From positions 1-48,538 of the forward strand of contig NZ_QWLA01000019.1 of assembly GCF_003574095.1 (NCBI RefSeq): a DNA stretch of 48,538 nt, given 5' to 3'. This DNA comes from Calidithermus roseus (lineage in GTDB: Bacteria; Deinococcota; Deinococci; Deinococcales; Thermaceae). The notes under the pieces are model-generated. The model was not told the DNA's origin. It made no database searches and saw nothing but the letters and a program-made list of their open reading frames with translations. A program made the translations under genes and the position numbers. This document shows, piece by piece, positions 6,603-15,393 of the stretch (position 1 is its first letter; each line of letters opens with the position of its first letter).

Positions 6603-9031
6603 GCCTCGAACATCCTCTCCTTGGTCTGGCGCAGCACCTCACGTGGCTCCCCTAGCTCCTTCAGGGCCGGCAGCCCCCCGGCCCGCACCACCTCGGGCAC
6701 GTTGAAGATCTGCGGGCTCTCCAGGGCCTCGGTGCCGGAGCGGCTGAACTGGTTGGCAATGGCCAGCACGGTGGCGGCGGTGCGCCGGGGCATGGTTCCC
6801 ATCCAGTCCCGGTGCTTGTAGCCGAACGCCCCGGCCCGCTGAAGGCGGGTCAGGGGGTTCATGCCGTAGCCCAGCGCGGCGAGCACGTCGTAGAGGTCGT
6901 AATCGGTCATCTCCTCCACCACCTGCACCACCTTGGGGCTGTAGCCCGAGCGCACCAGATGGTCCACCAACTGCCGGCGCTCGTCGGGGTGGACCCAGGC
7001 CCGCCGGAAGTGCTCGAGGTCGGGGGCGGCCTGGACCAGCCGCTCCGAGAGGCGCTCCTTGTACTCCTCGATGGGGATAAGCTTTTCCTGCCCGTCCACC
7101 TGGGCCACCACCAGCCGCCCGGCGGGCCGGACCAGCACACTGACCCCCTCCACCTGGGGGATGGGCTGTGGCGGAGGCTGCGGGTTATCGGGGCCAGGGC
7201 CTTCCTCATCCCCAGGTTCCCCCTCCTTGGAGCCCTCAGGCCGCGTGTAGCGGGTCAGGAAGGCCTCGCCGAACAGCCGGCTGGCGTCGGTGTAGTCGTA
7301 GACCCGGAACATCAGCTTGTCACTGGCGAGGTCGATCCGGGTCCCCCGGCCCACCATCTGGTAGAAGGCGATGGGGCTTTGCACGTAACGGAAGAAGACC
7401 ACGTTCCTTAGGCAGGGCACGTCCACCCCGGTGGTCAGGAGGTCCACGGTGGTGGCGACGAAATGGCTGTTGCTAGAGCCCCGGAGGTCGGCCAACTGGT
7501 CGTTGCCCCCGCTGGCCGCGGTGCACTTGAAGGCGTAGTACTCCTTGGGGGCCTGGCCGTTCTCCCGGCACCATTCGGCGTAGAGGTTGCCCATCTCCCG
7601 GGCCACGGCCTGGGCGTGGGCGTCGCGCACGCAGAAGATCACCGTCTTCTGCTCTGGCCCCCCGGTCTCTAAGAGCCGCTGGAAGAGGTCGGCGCACATG
7701 GCCTTGACCCGGTCGGGGAGCATGATGCGGTCCTCGAAGCTGGTCTTCTCGTAAAGCTCCTCCAGCTCCTCGCGGCTTAAGGGCCGGCCGGTGATGGCGT
7801 CCACGGGTTTGAGCGCCAGGATCTGATCGATGCTCAGCCCGGTCTCGTCGATGTCCACCTGGGCCCGCACCACCTCGCAGGCGGCCAGATAGCCGTCCTC
7901 GATGCCCTGTGCGAGGTCGTACTCGTAGACCGGCTCCCCGAAGTGGCGGATGTTGTCGGCGGTGATGGCCTCGTCCTCGAGGGCCCCTGCAGTCTTCTCC
8001 GGGAGCTTGAGCTGCCGGGGGGTGGCGGTCAGGCCGATCTGCACCGCGTCCGGGTTCCTCAGGAGCACTTGGCTCCACTTGCCCCAGGCGCTGCGGTGGC
8101 ACTCGTCGATGATGATGTGGCTGAAGTAGTTCTCGGGGTAGTGCTCGAGCAAGAAGTTGGCCGTGCCGTCCTCGTTGCCCACGTCCAGGGTCTGGTAGGT
8201 CGCGATGTGGATGCGGGCGTTCTTGGCGTGGTTGCTGCCGTCGGGGTTGCGTTTGACCTCGGCGGCGTCGGTCCCGAAGACGTTGGTGAAGGCGGCGAGG
8301 GCCTGCTGCCGCAGCTCGTCCCGGTCGCAGATGAACAGTGCCCGGCGCAGTTGTCCTGCGTCGGCGACGCGCTTCAGAAGCTGCACGGCGATGAAGGTCT
8401 TCCCTGCTCCGGTCGCCAGGGTGAGCAAGGCCCGGCCCGGCTTCTCCTGGGTGGCGTCCCTGGCCAGCTTCTCCAAGGTGGCGCGGATGGCGGCATCCTG
8501 GTAGTAGCGCCGGGTGCCTTCTCCCCCCGGATACCGCACCAGAAGGGGGCGGGCCGCCGGGCTGTCCAGGCGGAAGCCCATCATGGCCTCGTAGCGCGCC
8601 CGGAGCTCCTCCGGGGTGGGAAACTCGCTCATGGGACGAGGCTCGGAGGTCAGGCCGGTGCTCCGGTCGAACATGACCCAGAAGTACCCGTTGGACGAGA
8701 ACACGAAGGGCACGTTCAGCCGTTTGGAGTCGGCGTAGAGCCGGGCCTGCTCGAGGCCGTGGTCGGGGGGAAGCTGGTTCTTCTTCGCCTCCAGCAGGGC
8801 CACCGCCACGGGCTGGGCGTCCGGCGTCACCCGCACGCGGAGGGTGTAGTCGGTCCGGCCCCGGCGGCGTTTGCCCCGGCCGTCCACGATGTCGATCGCC
8901 CCCGCGGTCTCCTCCCGGCGGATGTGGGCTTCGGTCCACCCGCGCAGGCGTAGCGCGGGATCGATGAGCTTCGAGCGGGTGTCGGACTCGGATAAGCGCT
9001 CGTCGCGGTAGTCGGAGTCAGGCGGAAACAT
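6599..9031 (-). CDS. hsdR: Type I restriction-modification system, restriction/translocase subunit R
   Basis: DNA-cleaving and DNA-translocating subunit of 810 residues. The N-terminal endonuclease domain has D61 and an ExK triad in LLEAKKN (E81, K83). The helicase superfamily 2 motor follows with Walker A TGAGKT (207-212), Walker B DECH (309-312) and motif III TATP shortly after. The second RecA domain ends with the QMVGRGTRID motif VI. The C-terminal part resembles the EcoEI-type R domain. The length matches the shorter EcoEI/EcoAI-type R subunits rather than the roughly 1,000-residue EcoKI type. It is the first large gene of the operon, followed by the YhcG-like nuclease with a GTGA overlap. 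It appears fully intact. Confidence 0.94.
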   Translation of the reverse strand: MFPPDSDYRDERLSESDTRSKLIDPALRLRGWTEAHIRREETAGAIDIVDGRGKRRRGRTDYTLRVRVTPDAQPVAVALLEAKKNQLPPDHGLEQARLYADSKRLNVPFVFSSNGYFWVMFDRSTGLTSEPRPMSEFPTPEELRARYEAMMGFRLDSPAARPLLVRYPGGEGTRRYYQDAAIRATLEKLARDATQEKPGRALLTLATGAGKTFIAVQLLKRVADAGQLRRALFICDRDELRQQALAAFTNVFGTDAAEVKRNPDGSNHAKNARIHIATYQTLDVGNEDGTANFLLEHYPENYFSHIIIDECHRSAWGKWSQVLLRNPDAVQIGLTATPRQLKLPEKTAGALEDEAITADNIRHFGEPVYEYDLAQGIEDGYLAACEVVRAQVDIDETGLSIDQILALKPVDAITGRPLSREELEELYEKTSFEDRIMLPDRVKAMCADLFQRLLETGGPEQKTVIFCVRDAHAQAVAREMGNLYAEWCRENGQAPKEYYAFKCTAASGGNDQLADLRGSSNSHFVATTVDLLTTGVDVPCLRNVVFFRYVQSPIAFYQMVGRGTRIDLASDKLMFRVYDYTDASRLFGEAFLTRYTRPEGSKEGEPGDEEGPGPDNPQPPPQPIPQVEGVSVLVRPAGRLVVAQVDGQEKLIPIEEYKERLSERLVQAAPDLEHFRRAWVHPDERRQLVDHLVRSGYSPKVVQVVEEMTDYDLYDVLAALGYGMNPLTRLQRAGAFGYKHRDWMGTMPRRTAATVLAIANQFSRSGTEALESPQIFNVPEVVRAGGLPALKELGEPREVLRQTKERMFEA

Positions 9032-9042
9032 AGTTGGCAGCT

Positions 9043-9201
9043 TTATTTACCGAGGCGCTTCTGGATTGCCTGCTGTAGCTCTGTGTCGGAATTAAGCTGT
9101 GCTAGTAACGCTCGCAATACCTCACTTCCTCGCAACCCCCTTTCGGCGGCGTAGATTTTTAGGGTGCGGGCCAGCTCCTCCACCGTGTAGTAGAGCTCCA
9201 C
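9043..9201 (-). CDS. Small ORF (52 aa) at the head of the restriction operon
   Basis: GTG frame of 52 codons on the strand of hsdR, ending 11 bases before the hsdR ATG. It begins VELYYTVEELARTLKIYAAE and ends in a polar helix rich in Gln, Leu and Arg. The predicted product is almost wholly helical and would fit a small DNA-binding or protein-binding regulator, but no family is recognised. A TAAAAT hexamer 6 bases upstream of the GTG gives a leaderless promoter arrangement, and a stop codon lies three codons upstream, so the start is well fixed. Codon use is mildly more AT-rich than hsdR. It may be an unannotated control or accessory protein of the system. Confidence 0.5.
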   Translation of the reverse strand: MELYYTVEELARTLKIYAAERGLRGSEVLRALLAQLNSDTELQQAIQKRLGK

Positions 9202-9207
9202 GAGCGC

Positions 9208-9213
9208 ATTTTA
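9208..9213 (-). promoter_or_regulatory. -10 hexamer of the restriction operon
   Basis: TAAAAT on the minus strand, 6 bases ahead of the GTG of the 52-aa ORF, at leaderless spacing. No clear -35 is seen. It is probably the main start for the whole R-YhcG-S-M operon. Confidence 0.4.
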
Positions 9214-9322
9214 CCCAACTGAGGCAACTTTCTTCCCATCGCTATGTCTCCTTCCGGTTGGCCGTGGACGAGCTGCGAGGTCGCCCAGGACGCGACCGGG
9301 CCGGCCTCATGTGGGGAACACG

Positions 9323-9631
9323 ATGAAATGGATCACCTCGATCGCCCAGTCCTCGCTCAACCTCACGTCTGGCTCCTACCTCCTCGGCGTGTCATGGGCG
9401 AACGCTCAATTGGGCCGTTACAGCGGTACCACACAGCCGATCCCGATCCCCAACGGGCAGACCGTGCCTGTTGCCGAAAAGCACCTGTGGGGCTACTCGT
9501 CGGGCGGGCGGGACATCGACCCGGATAACGTCAATGACGTTGAGGGGGTAAGCTGTAGCATGCCGACCTCTAAAGTGTCCGCAGACGTGTACCTTGCGTA
9601 CATGGAGGACGTGAGCATCGACCTGCGGTGA
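9323..9631 (+). CDS. Hypothetical protein, 102 aa
   Basis: ATG frame of 102 codons with a GGGGA ribosome-binding sequence 6 bases upstream; a GTG four codons earlier is an alternative start. The product starts MKWITSIAQSSLNLTSGSYL and is rich in Ser, Thr, Gly and Asn, with a proline-rich IPIPNGQTVPV turn and an acidic C-terminus. This composition fits an extracellular or cell-surface beta protein, although there is no clear signal peptide. The next gene, a secreted protein, starts 6 bases after its stop, so the two are probably co-transcribed. No family recognised. The N-terminus may be missing if this is a remnant of a larger gene. Confidence 0.5.
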   Translation: MKWITSIAQSSLNLTSGSYLLGVSWANAQLGRYSGTTQPIPIPNGQTVPVAEKHLWGYSSGGRDIDPDNVNDVEGVSCSMPTSKVSADVYLAYMEDVSIDLR

Positions 9632-9637
9632 CCCCCG

Positions 9638-10585
9638 ATGAGGCGTTGGCTGTTCGCCCTGCTCCTCTTCCTGGCGCTGGCCGCGGCGGCGGGAGGGGAG
9701 AGTTGGGCCCTGTCCCCCGGTCTGCTCGGCCAGGGCCGCACCCCCTACCCCCAGGTCTTCCTCCGCACCGCCCAGCACTGGCTGCTCTACACCTACCCCG
9801 CCGGCCCCTTCTTGCTCGGCGGCTCGGTCGTGGCCCCGGTGCGCCCGGTGGCCGAGCTGCTCGGGGCCACGGTGGAGTGGTCGCGGGGCACGGTCACGGT
9901 CTCGCGGGGCGCGGGCCGGGTGCGCTTCGCCGTGGGCCGGGCTGAGGGGGAGGTCAACGGCGTCCGGGAGGCCTGGCCGCTCGCCCCCAGATTGCTGCCC
10001 CGCTACAACACGGTCCTGGCCCCCCTGGAGCCCATGCTGCGGGCCTTCGGCTTCAGCGCCCGGCTCGCGAAAACCCCCGGGGGCGCCTACCTCCTGCGGC
10101 TGGGCGGGGAGTCCTTGGAGCGGGTCGACGCCTTCATCCGGGAGCGGCTGTACTGGTGGGACGTCGGCCTCATCGCCGACCGGATGGCGGGGGGCGAGGC
10201 TGACAACTTGGTCCCCACGGCCTTTGAGCTGAACCCGCTGAGGCCGCTGCCGCCCGAGGCAGCCTGGGCGCGGCTGCCCCTAGCGGAGGAGCCCCTCTAC
10301 GCCCGCTCGGTGGTCACCTTCCGGGAGACCCAGGGCCGGGGGCTGGAACCAGGAGCCTGGGGGATCTACCTGGCCGAGGGCACCGGGGCGAACGTCAAGC
10401 ACATCGGACTCACCCCGACCGCCCTGCCGGATGGGACGACCACCCAGCACCCCTGCCCGGCCTCGGGCGCCGCGGTGCTGCCCGGCAGGGCCGTGGCCTG
10501 CCGCTTCGAGGCCTGGCGCTACGCAGGAACGCCCGCCGAACAGCCTGTCCGGAGGGTGGTGGTGCGGATAATCCGGTACAAGTGA
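9638..10585 (+). CDS. Secreted protein with copper-amine-oxidase-like N-terminal domain
   Basis: Exported protein of 315 residues. Residues 1-24 form a classic signal peptide (MRRWLFALLLFLALAAAAGG, cleaved near SWA). Residues about 60-115 match the copper amine oxidase-like N-terminal (stalk) domain: VVAPVRPVAELLGATVEWSR followed by TVTVSRGAGRVRFAVG and a paired second repeat. The middle carries an amphipathic region with RERLYWWDVG, and the C-terminal 100 residues are beta-rich, have two cysteines and match nothing I know. There is no amine oxidase catalytic domain. In other bacteria this stalk domain sits on wall-associated or carbohydrate-active proteins. It is co-directional with the 102-aa gene upstream. 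The IS21 remnant begins 15 bases after its stop. Confidence 0.72.
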   Translation: MRRWLFALLLFLALAAAAGGESWALSPGLLGQGRTPYPQVFLRTAQHWLLYTYPAGPFLLGGSVVAPVRPVAELLGATVEWSRGTVTVSRGAGRVRFAVGRAEGEVNGVREAWPLAPRLLPRYNTVLAPLEPMLRAFGFSARLAKTPGGAYLLRLGGESLERVDAFIRERLYWWDVGLIADRMAGGEADNLVPTAFELNPLRPLPPEAAWARLPLAEEPLYARSVVTFRETQGRGLEPGAWGIYLAEGTGANVKHIGLTPTALPDGTTTQHPCPASGAAVLPGRAVACRFEAWRYAGTPAEQPVRRVVVRIIRYK

Positions 10586-10599
10586 GCGGCAAGGCCGGG

Positions 10600-11076
10600 T
10601 CAGGTGCTCGCCTCCTTCAGCGGGTTCAGGCCCCGCTTGGTCTTCCTGAGGCTCTTGCCCCTGAGCTCGACGCGGTAGGCGTTGTGCAGGACGCGGTCCA
10701 GGATGGCGTCGGCCAGGGTGGGGTCGGCCAGGGTGTCGTACCACACGTCGGTGGGGAACTGGCTGGCAATGAGGGTGGAGCGCTTCTCGTAACGGTCGTC
10801 CAGCAGCTCCAGCAGGACGCGGCGCTGCTCGGGGGTGGGGCTGTCCAGGCCCCAGTCGTCGAGGACCAGCAGGTCCGTCTTGGCGAGGCGGGCCAGCAGC
10901 TTGAGGTAGCGCCCGTCGCCCCTGGCGATGGACAGCTCCTGCAGCAGCCGGCCCACCTGGACGTAGAGGGCGGTGAAACCCCGGCGGCAGGCCTGGTGGG
11001 CCATGGCGCAGGCCAGGTAGGTCTTGCCCACGCCGGTAGGCCCGGTGACGATGCTGACCGGGGGCCCTATTGACAA
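10600..11076 (-). pseudogene. istB: IS21-family helper ATPase IstB, N-terminally truncated
   Basis: An AAA+ ATPase fragment of 158 codons. Walker A is TGPTGVGKT, Walker B is LLVLDDWGL, and the IstB-specific sensor region IASQFPTDVWYDTLADPTLA and the C-terminal NPLKEAST are intact. Complete IstB proteins are about 250 residues; here the N-terminal DnaA-binding-like domain (about 90 residues) is missing and the frame opens with an unrelated MSIGPP. The istA transposase that normally precedes istB is absent. The element was therefore cut through istB, and the break lies at about 11,055-11,075. A strong promoter for the LacI gene starts at that same point on the opposite strand. Confidence 0.88.
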
Positions 11077-11098
11077 CCCGGGGAGCAGGGTCTATATT
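11070..11098 (+). promoter_or_regulatory. Strong sigma70-type promoter of the maltodextrin operon
   Basis: TTGACA (11070-11075), a 17-bp spacer and TATATT (11093-11098): a near-consensus promoter directed at the LacI gene, abutting the broken end of istB. Initiation would fall near 11,105, just before the operator repeats. Confidence 0.75.
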
Positions 11099-11107
11099 CA
11101 AGGCACA

Positions 11108-11130
11108 AAAACGATTTCGGAAACGATTTT
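11108..11130. promoter_or_regulatory. Putative LacI-family operator
   Basis: Two copies of AAACGATTT (from 11109 and 11121) flank the palindrome TTTCGGAAA. The CG-centred A/T arms are typical of LacI/MalR-type operators. The site lies just downstream of the predicted transcription start, where bound repressor would block the operon and its own gene. Confidence 0.55.
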
Positions 11131-11166
11131 GGCACGTCACCCACGCTACGTTGTCGAAAGGGGGTC

Positions 11167-12174
11167 ATGAACACACGCGTCTCCATCCAGGATGTGGCCC
11201 AGCTCGCCGGGGTCGCCGTGAGCACGGTCTCCAGGGTGCTCAACGGCTACCGCGACGTGTCCGAGGAGACCCGGGCCAAGGTGCAGCGCGCCGTCGAGCA
11301 ACTCGGCTATCGCCCCAACCAGGCCGCCCGCACCTTCCGCACCGGGAAGACCCAATCCGTATCGGTGATTCTGCCGATGATCGGCACCGACTTCTACAAC
11401 CGCCTGATCAACGGCATCGACCAGGTCCTGGCGTTGCACGACTACGACGCCGGGCTCTTCCCCCTACTAAGCCCGCGCCGCCTCGAGCGCTACCGCAACC
11501 CCTCCGCCCCCCCCTACAACGCCGACGGCCTGATCCTGGCCTCGCTCAACCCCGACCGCCTCTTCGAGGGCGGCCAGATCCCCGCCGACCTGCCCACCGT
11601 CCTGGTGGACATCGCCCACACCGCCTACGACAGCGTGACGGTGGACCACATCGAGGGGGGCTACCTCGCGGGCAAACACCTCCTCGAGCGCCCCGCCCCG
11701 ACTTTCGTGGTCATGATCGAGGAGCGCTTCGACACCCCCTTCGCCAGCGGAGTCTTCCGCGAACGCCTCAAGGGCTTCCAGAGGGCTTTGGAGGAAGACT
11801 CAGTAAAGCTGCCCAAGGATCACGTCATCACCGTCGAGTTTAGCTGGGACGGAGGCCGCCTGGCGGCGCAGGAGATCCTGCGCAGGCTCGAGGGCCCGGC
11901 CAACATCTTCGCCACCTGCGACCTGCTGGCCCAGGGGCTCATCGACGAGTTCGCCCACAAGGGCATCAAGGTCGGGGGCGAGGTGCGGCTGGTGGGCTAC
12001 GACGACCAGCCCTGGGCCGAGGCCTACGGGCTGTCGACCGTGAAGCAGCCCATCGAGTCGATGGGGGGGCTGGCTGCCAACCTGCTCCTCAAGCGAATCA
12101 AACGGCCACCCGCTGAGGTCATCCACCGAGTGCTCAGCCCGCGGCTGGTGGTGCGGGAGTCGTCCAGGGTCTAG
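11167..12174 (+). CDS. LacI-family transcriptional regulator of maltodextrin genes
   Basis: DNA-binding repressor of 335 residues. The N-terminal helix-turn-helix and hinge (VSIQDVAQLAGVAVSTVSRV at about 5-24, then the LGYRPNQAARTF hinge) are canonical. Residues about 60-330 form the periplasmic-binding-protein-like effector domain (SVILPMIGTDFYNRLINGID and, near the end, VRLVGYDDQPWAEAYGLSTV). The effector is probably maltose or a maltodextrin, by analogy with MalR proteins of Thermus relatives. It is the first gene of a same-strand cluster with alpha-amylase and an importer. A ribosome-binding sequence AAAGGGGGT precedes the ATG. A strong promoter and operator-like repeats upstream point to autoregulation. 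Confidence 0.88.
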   Translation: MNTRVSIQDVAQLAGVAVSTVSRVLNGYRDVSEETRAKVQRAVEQLGYRPNQAARTFRTGKTQSVSVILPMIGTDFYNRLINGIDQVLALHDYDAGLFPLLSPRRLERYRNPSAPPYNADGLILASLNPDRLFEGGQIPADLPTVLVDIAHTAYDSVTVDHIEGGYLAGKHLLERPAPTFVVMIEERFDTPFASGVFRERLKGFQRALEEDSVKLPKDHVITVEFSWDGGRLAAQEILRRLEGPANIFATCDLLAQGLIDEFAHKGIKVGGEVRLVGYDDQPWAEAYGLSTVKQPIESMGGLAANLLLKRIKRPPAEVIHRVLSPRLVVRESSRV

Positions 12175-12262
12175 GGGGTGAGTCAGCTGCACAGAATAAC
12201 CCGTGGTCGGCCTTAGGCTTCCGCCCCACACTCTCGGAGGACGGCGAGGGGGTGTTGAACGA

Positions 12263-14125
12263 ATGGCACAAAGATCTGCTTGGCAAAAACTGGCGCTGGT
12301 ACTCGGACTCGCCCTGTTACTGGCGGGATGCAACCAGAGGGCCCCTGGCCCTCTGGAGGGCGTAGGGCCCGCAAACCCCGCTGCAGTGACCAGCGAACCG
12401 TTCAACGAGGACGACATCGTATACATGGTCCTCACCGACCGCTTCAACGACGGCAACCCTGCCAACAATAACCAGGGCTTCAACGAGTACCGACCCGGCA
12501 ACCTCAAGTTCTATCAGGGCGGGGACTGGCAGGGCCTGATCAACCAGTTCAATTACATCAAGAACCTCGGGGTCACGGCCATCTGGATCTCCCCGGTTTC
12601 TGACGACCAGGACGTGAGCAAGGACGGGGGTGAGGCCGGGTATCACGGCTACTTCACCTACGACTATAATGCGCCCAACCCCCACTTCGGCAACATCGCG
12701 AAGCTGCAAGAATTCGTCAACTTGGCCCACGCCAACGGCATCGCGGTGATCCTCGACGTGGTCCCCAATCACACCGGCGACTTCCTTGACCCCCAGGCCA
12801 CCGTGTATAACCCGCCCAATAATGCCCCGGCTGCCCCGTTCAACAACCCCAACTGGTACCACCACTACGGCAACATCACAGACTGGAACAATCAGTACCA
12901 GGTCGAGAATTACGACTTGGGCGGCCTCGACGACCTCGATCAGTCCAACCCGGACGCCAAGGCGGCCATTATCAGCGCATACCAGAATTGGTTTAACACG
13001 GTAGGGTTCGACGCTGCACGGGTGGACGTAGCGCGCGGGATGCCCAAATGGTTCCTGCAGGAGTTCGAACAGGCCCTGGGCAAACCCACCTTCGGGGAGG
13101 TCTTTGAGGGCAGCGTGGACTACGTCGCCGACTACCAGCGCTACGAGTGGGGCGTGCTGGACTTCCCTCTGTTCTTCACCATCCGCGACGTCTTCGCCTA
13201 CGACCAGAGCATGAACAAGCTCGGCGACTTGTTCGCCCAAGATTACAAGTACCAGAACCCACTGCGGCTGGTGACCTTCATCGATAACCACGACCGTGAC
13301 CGTTTCCTCACCGTAGGCGACGACGACTGGCGTCGCCTACGCCTGGCGCTGAGCTTCGTCTTCGCCGCGCGCGGCATCCCGGACGTCTACTACGGTACCG
13401 AGCAGGCCTACTACGGCGACGGTCGGCCTAAGGAATGGTCGGGGATCGCCAACGAGCACAACCGCGAGATGCTCAGCAGCTACAACCAGAACCACAACAT
13501 CTACAAGCACATCCAGCGCCTTACCCAAATCCGCAAAGACTACGTTGCCCTCCGACGTGGCACCCAGCGGGAAATGTGGAAGGACAACCAAGTCTACGCC
13601 TTCTCCCGGCGCGTCGATACCAGCGGGGCTGAGGCGATCGCGGCATTCACCAACGCCTGGGATCCGCAAACCCGCACCATCCCCCTGCGTGCGGAGAGCA
13701 CCCTGGCGGTGGGAACCGTGCTCACCAACCTGCTCGACACCAGCCAGACGGTCACGGTGCAATCCGGCGGCGTGACGGGGAAGCAGATCACCGTGACGCT
13801 GGGGGCCAAACAGGCTGCAATCTTCGTGCCCGGAAGCGTCGCTCCCTACAGCCCACCGACCACCACCCTGACCAAGATCAAGGTCCGCTACAACGTCGGC
13901 TGGGGAAACTCGATCTTCATCCGCGGCAGCCAGTATCCCCTGTGGTGGGACATAGGCCGGGGCGCACACAACGAGGGGCCCGACCTGTGGACCTGGCAGA
14001 CCGAACGCATCCCGGCGGGCACTTGCATGGAGTACAAGCCTCTTATTAACGACACCACCTGGTCCCAAGGCGGCAATTACACCGTCTGCGGCGGCCAAAC
14101 GGTCGAGATCTACCCGACGTTCTAG
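12263..14125 (+). CDS. Lipoprotein alpha-amylase (GH13) with C-terminal starch-binding-like domain
   Basis: Cell-surface alpha-glucan hydrolase of 620 residues from the ATG at 12263; an earlier in-frame extension does not look like protein. Residues 1-23 are a lipoprotein signal with lipobox LLLAGC (C23), so it should be anchored outside. The GH13 barrel has region I DVVPNH (165-170), nucleophile D255 in AARVDVA, acid E279 in FGEV and region IV FIDNHD with D344. Residues about 465-545 are the C-domain. The last 75 residues (KIKVRYNVGWGNSIFIRG) look like a starch-binding module related to CBM20 or CBM25. It would cut starch outside and feed maltodextrins to the importer encoded next. Confidence 0.9.
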   Translation: MAQRSAWQKLALVLGLALLLAGCNQRAPGPLEGVGPANPAAVTSEPFNEDDIVYMVLTDRFNDGNPANNNQGFNEYRPGNLKFYQGGDWQGLINQFNYIKNLGVTAIWISPVSDDQDVSKDGGEAGYHGYFTYDYNAPNPHFGNIAKLQEFVNLAHANGIAVILDVVPNHTGDFLDPQATVYNPPNNAPAAPFNNPNWYHHYGNITDWNNQYQVENYDLGGLDDLDQSNPDAKAAIISAYQNWFNTVGFDAARVDVARGMPKWFLQEFEQALGKPTFGEVFEGSVDYVADYQRYEWGVLDFPLFFTIRDVFAYDQSMNKLGDLFAQDYKYQNPLRLVTFIDNHDRDRFLTVGDDDWRRLRLALSFVFAARGIPDVYYGTEQAYYGDGRPKEWSGIANEHNREMLSSYNQNHNIYKHIQRLTQIRKDYVALRRGTQREMWKDNQVYAFSRRVDTSGAEAIAAFTNAWDPQTRTIPLRAESTLAVGTVLTNLLDTSQTVTVQSGGVTGKQITVTLGAKQAAIFVPGSVAPYSPPTTTLTKIKVRYNVGWGNSIFIRGSQYPLWWDIGRGAHNEGPDLWTWQTERIPAGTCMEYKPLINDTTWSQGGNYTVCGGQTVEIYPTF

Positions 14126-14144
14126 TTCGGTCAAGGAGGAAAGC

Positions 14145-15377
14145 ATGAAAGCACACTGGCTCAAAACAATCGTAACCACGGCTGTAGTGCTGCTCGGCCT
14201 GAGCACGGCCCAGAAGCTCACCTTCTGGCACTACTGGGACGGGGCCAACGGGCAGGTCCTGCAGGGCCTCATCGAGCGCTACCAGAAGGAGCACCCCGGG
14301 GTGACCATCGAGGCGGTGTTCGTGCCCGGCGGGGAGTTGCTGACCAAGCTGCAGACCGCCATCACCGCCCGGCAGACCCCCACCATGGCCATCTCCGACC
14401 TCGTCGCCATGCCCCTGCTCACCCGTAGCGGTGCCCTGGCCCCGCTCGACGACTACATCCGCCAGAGCAACCTCAACCTCACCGACTACTTCCCCGGTCC
14501 ACTGGTCTACGGGCTCTACCAGGGCAAGCGCTACAGCCTGCCGGTGAGCGCTTCCAACCTCGGGCTGTTCTGGAACAAGAACCTCTTCCGGGCTGCCGGG
14601 CTCGACCCCAACCGCCCCCCACGCAACTGGGACGAGCTTTTGCGCTTTGCCAAGCAGGTCAAGGAGAAGACTGGCAAGTGGGGCCTCGAGCTCTTCACCC
14701 AGGGCGGCGAGGGCACTACCTGGCAAACCCAGGTGTACTTCTGGGGTGCGGGAGCCGAGTTCCTGAACGCCAACAATACCGCTCCGGCTTTTAACTCGCC
14801 TCAAGGAGTGCGGGCTCTGCAGTTCCTGGTGGACCTGGTGCAGAAGGAGAAAGTAGCTCCCGTGGCCCCGTGGGGCCTCTTCGGACGCGGGGAAGCCGCG
14901 ATGGTGATGGACGGCTCGTGGATGACGCAGTTCTTCCCGCAGCAGGTGAGCTTCGAGCTCGGGGCAGCTCCCTTCCCCTTCGCCCCGGGCGGGCGCCCGG
15001 CCACCAATATGGGCGGCGAGCAGATCTTCATCTTCCAGAGCGCCGACGCAGCCACGGCCAAGGCCGCCTGGGACTTCATCAACTGGTTCAGCAGCACGCC
15101 CGTGCAGGTCGAGTGGGACCGGGGAACCGGCTTCCTGCCGGTGCGCCGCTCGGTGGCCAACGACCCGGCCTACCGGGCCTGGGTGAGCAACGCCCGCCCC
15201 CTCATGCGCCCCTTCGTGGACTCGATGGCCTTCGCCAAGCCCCGCCCGCCGGTGGCCCGCTATCCCCAGATCTCGGACATCTTCGCCAAGTACGTGCAGG
15301 AAGCCTTGCTGGGACGGCTGAGCCCCAAGGAGGCGCTCGAGCGCGCGGCCCAGGAAGTGGCACCGCTGCTGCGCTAG
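14145..15377 (+). CDS. ABC transporter sugar-binding protein (maltodextrin)
   Basis: Extracytoplasmic solute-binding protein family 1, 410 residues. Residues 1-22 are a signal peptide (TAVVLLGLSTAQ). The mature start KLTFWHYWDGANGQVLQGLI is the classic opening of this family. The MGGEQIFIFQSADAATAKAA block and the C-terminal RLSPKEALERAAQEV helix are also typical. It has no lipobox cysteine, so it may stay periplasmic or be held another way. A perfect AAGGAGGAAAG ribosome-binding site precedes the ATG. It is sandwiched between the amylase and two permeases, so maltodextrins are the probable ligand. By sequence alone it could bind other oligosaccharides. Confidence 0.88.
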   Translation: MKAHWLKTIVTTAVVLLGLSTAQKLTFWHYWDGANGQVLQGLIERYQKEHPGVTIEAVFVPGGELLTKLQTAITARQTPTMAISDLVAMPLLTRSGALAPLDDYIRQSNLNLTDYFPGPLVYGLYQGKRYSLPVSASNLGLFWNKNLFRAAGLDPNRPPRNWDELLRFAKQVKEKTGKWGLELFTQGGEGTTWQTQVYFWGAGAEFLNANNTAPAFNSPQGVRALQFLVDLVQKEKVAPVAPWGLFGRGEAAMVMDGSWMTQFFPQQVSFELGAAPFPFAPGGRPATNMGGEQIFIFQSADAATAKAAWDFINWFSSTPVQVEWDRGTGFLPVRRSVANDPAYRAWVSNARPLMRPFVDSMAFAKPRPPVARYPQISDIFAKYVQEALLGRLSPKEALERAAQEVAPLLR

Positions 15378-15393
15378 CCCTGAGGAGACTGCC

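Noticed and set aside
7943-8953. Long plus-strand open frame opposite hsdR
   Set aside because: It is the antisense shadow of an intact, motif-complete hsdR, and its product has no recognisable domain.
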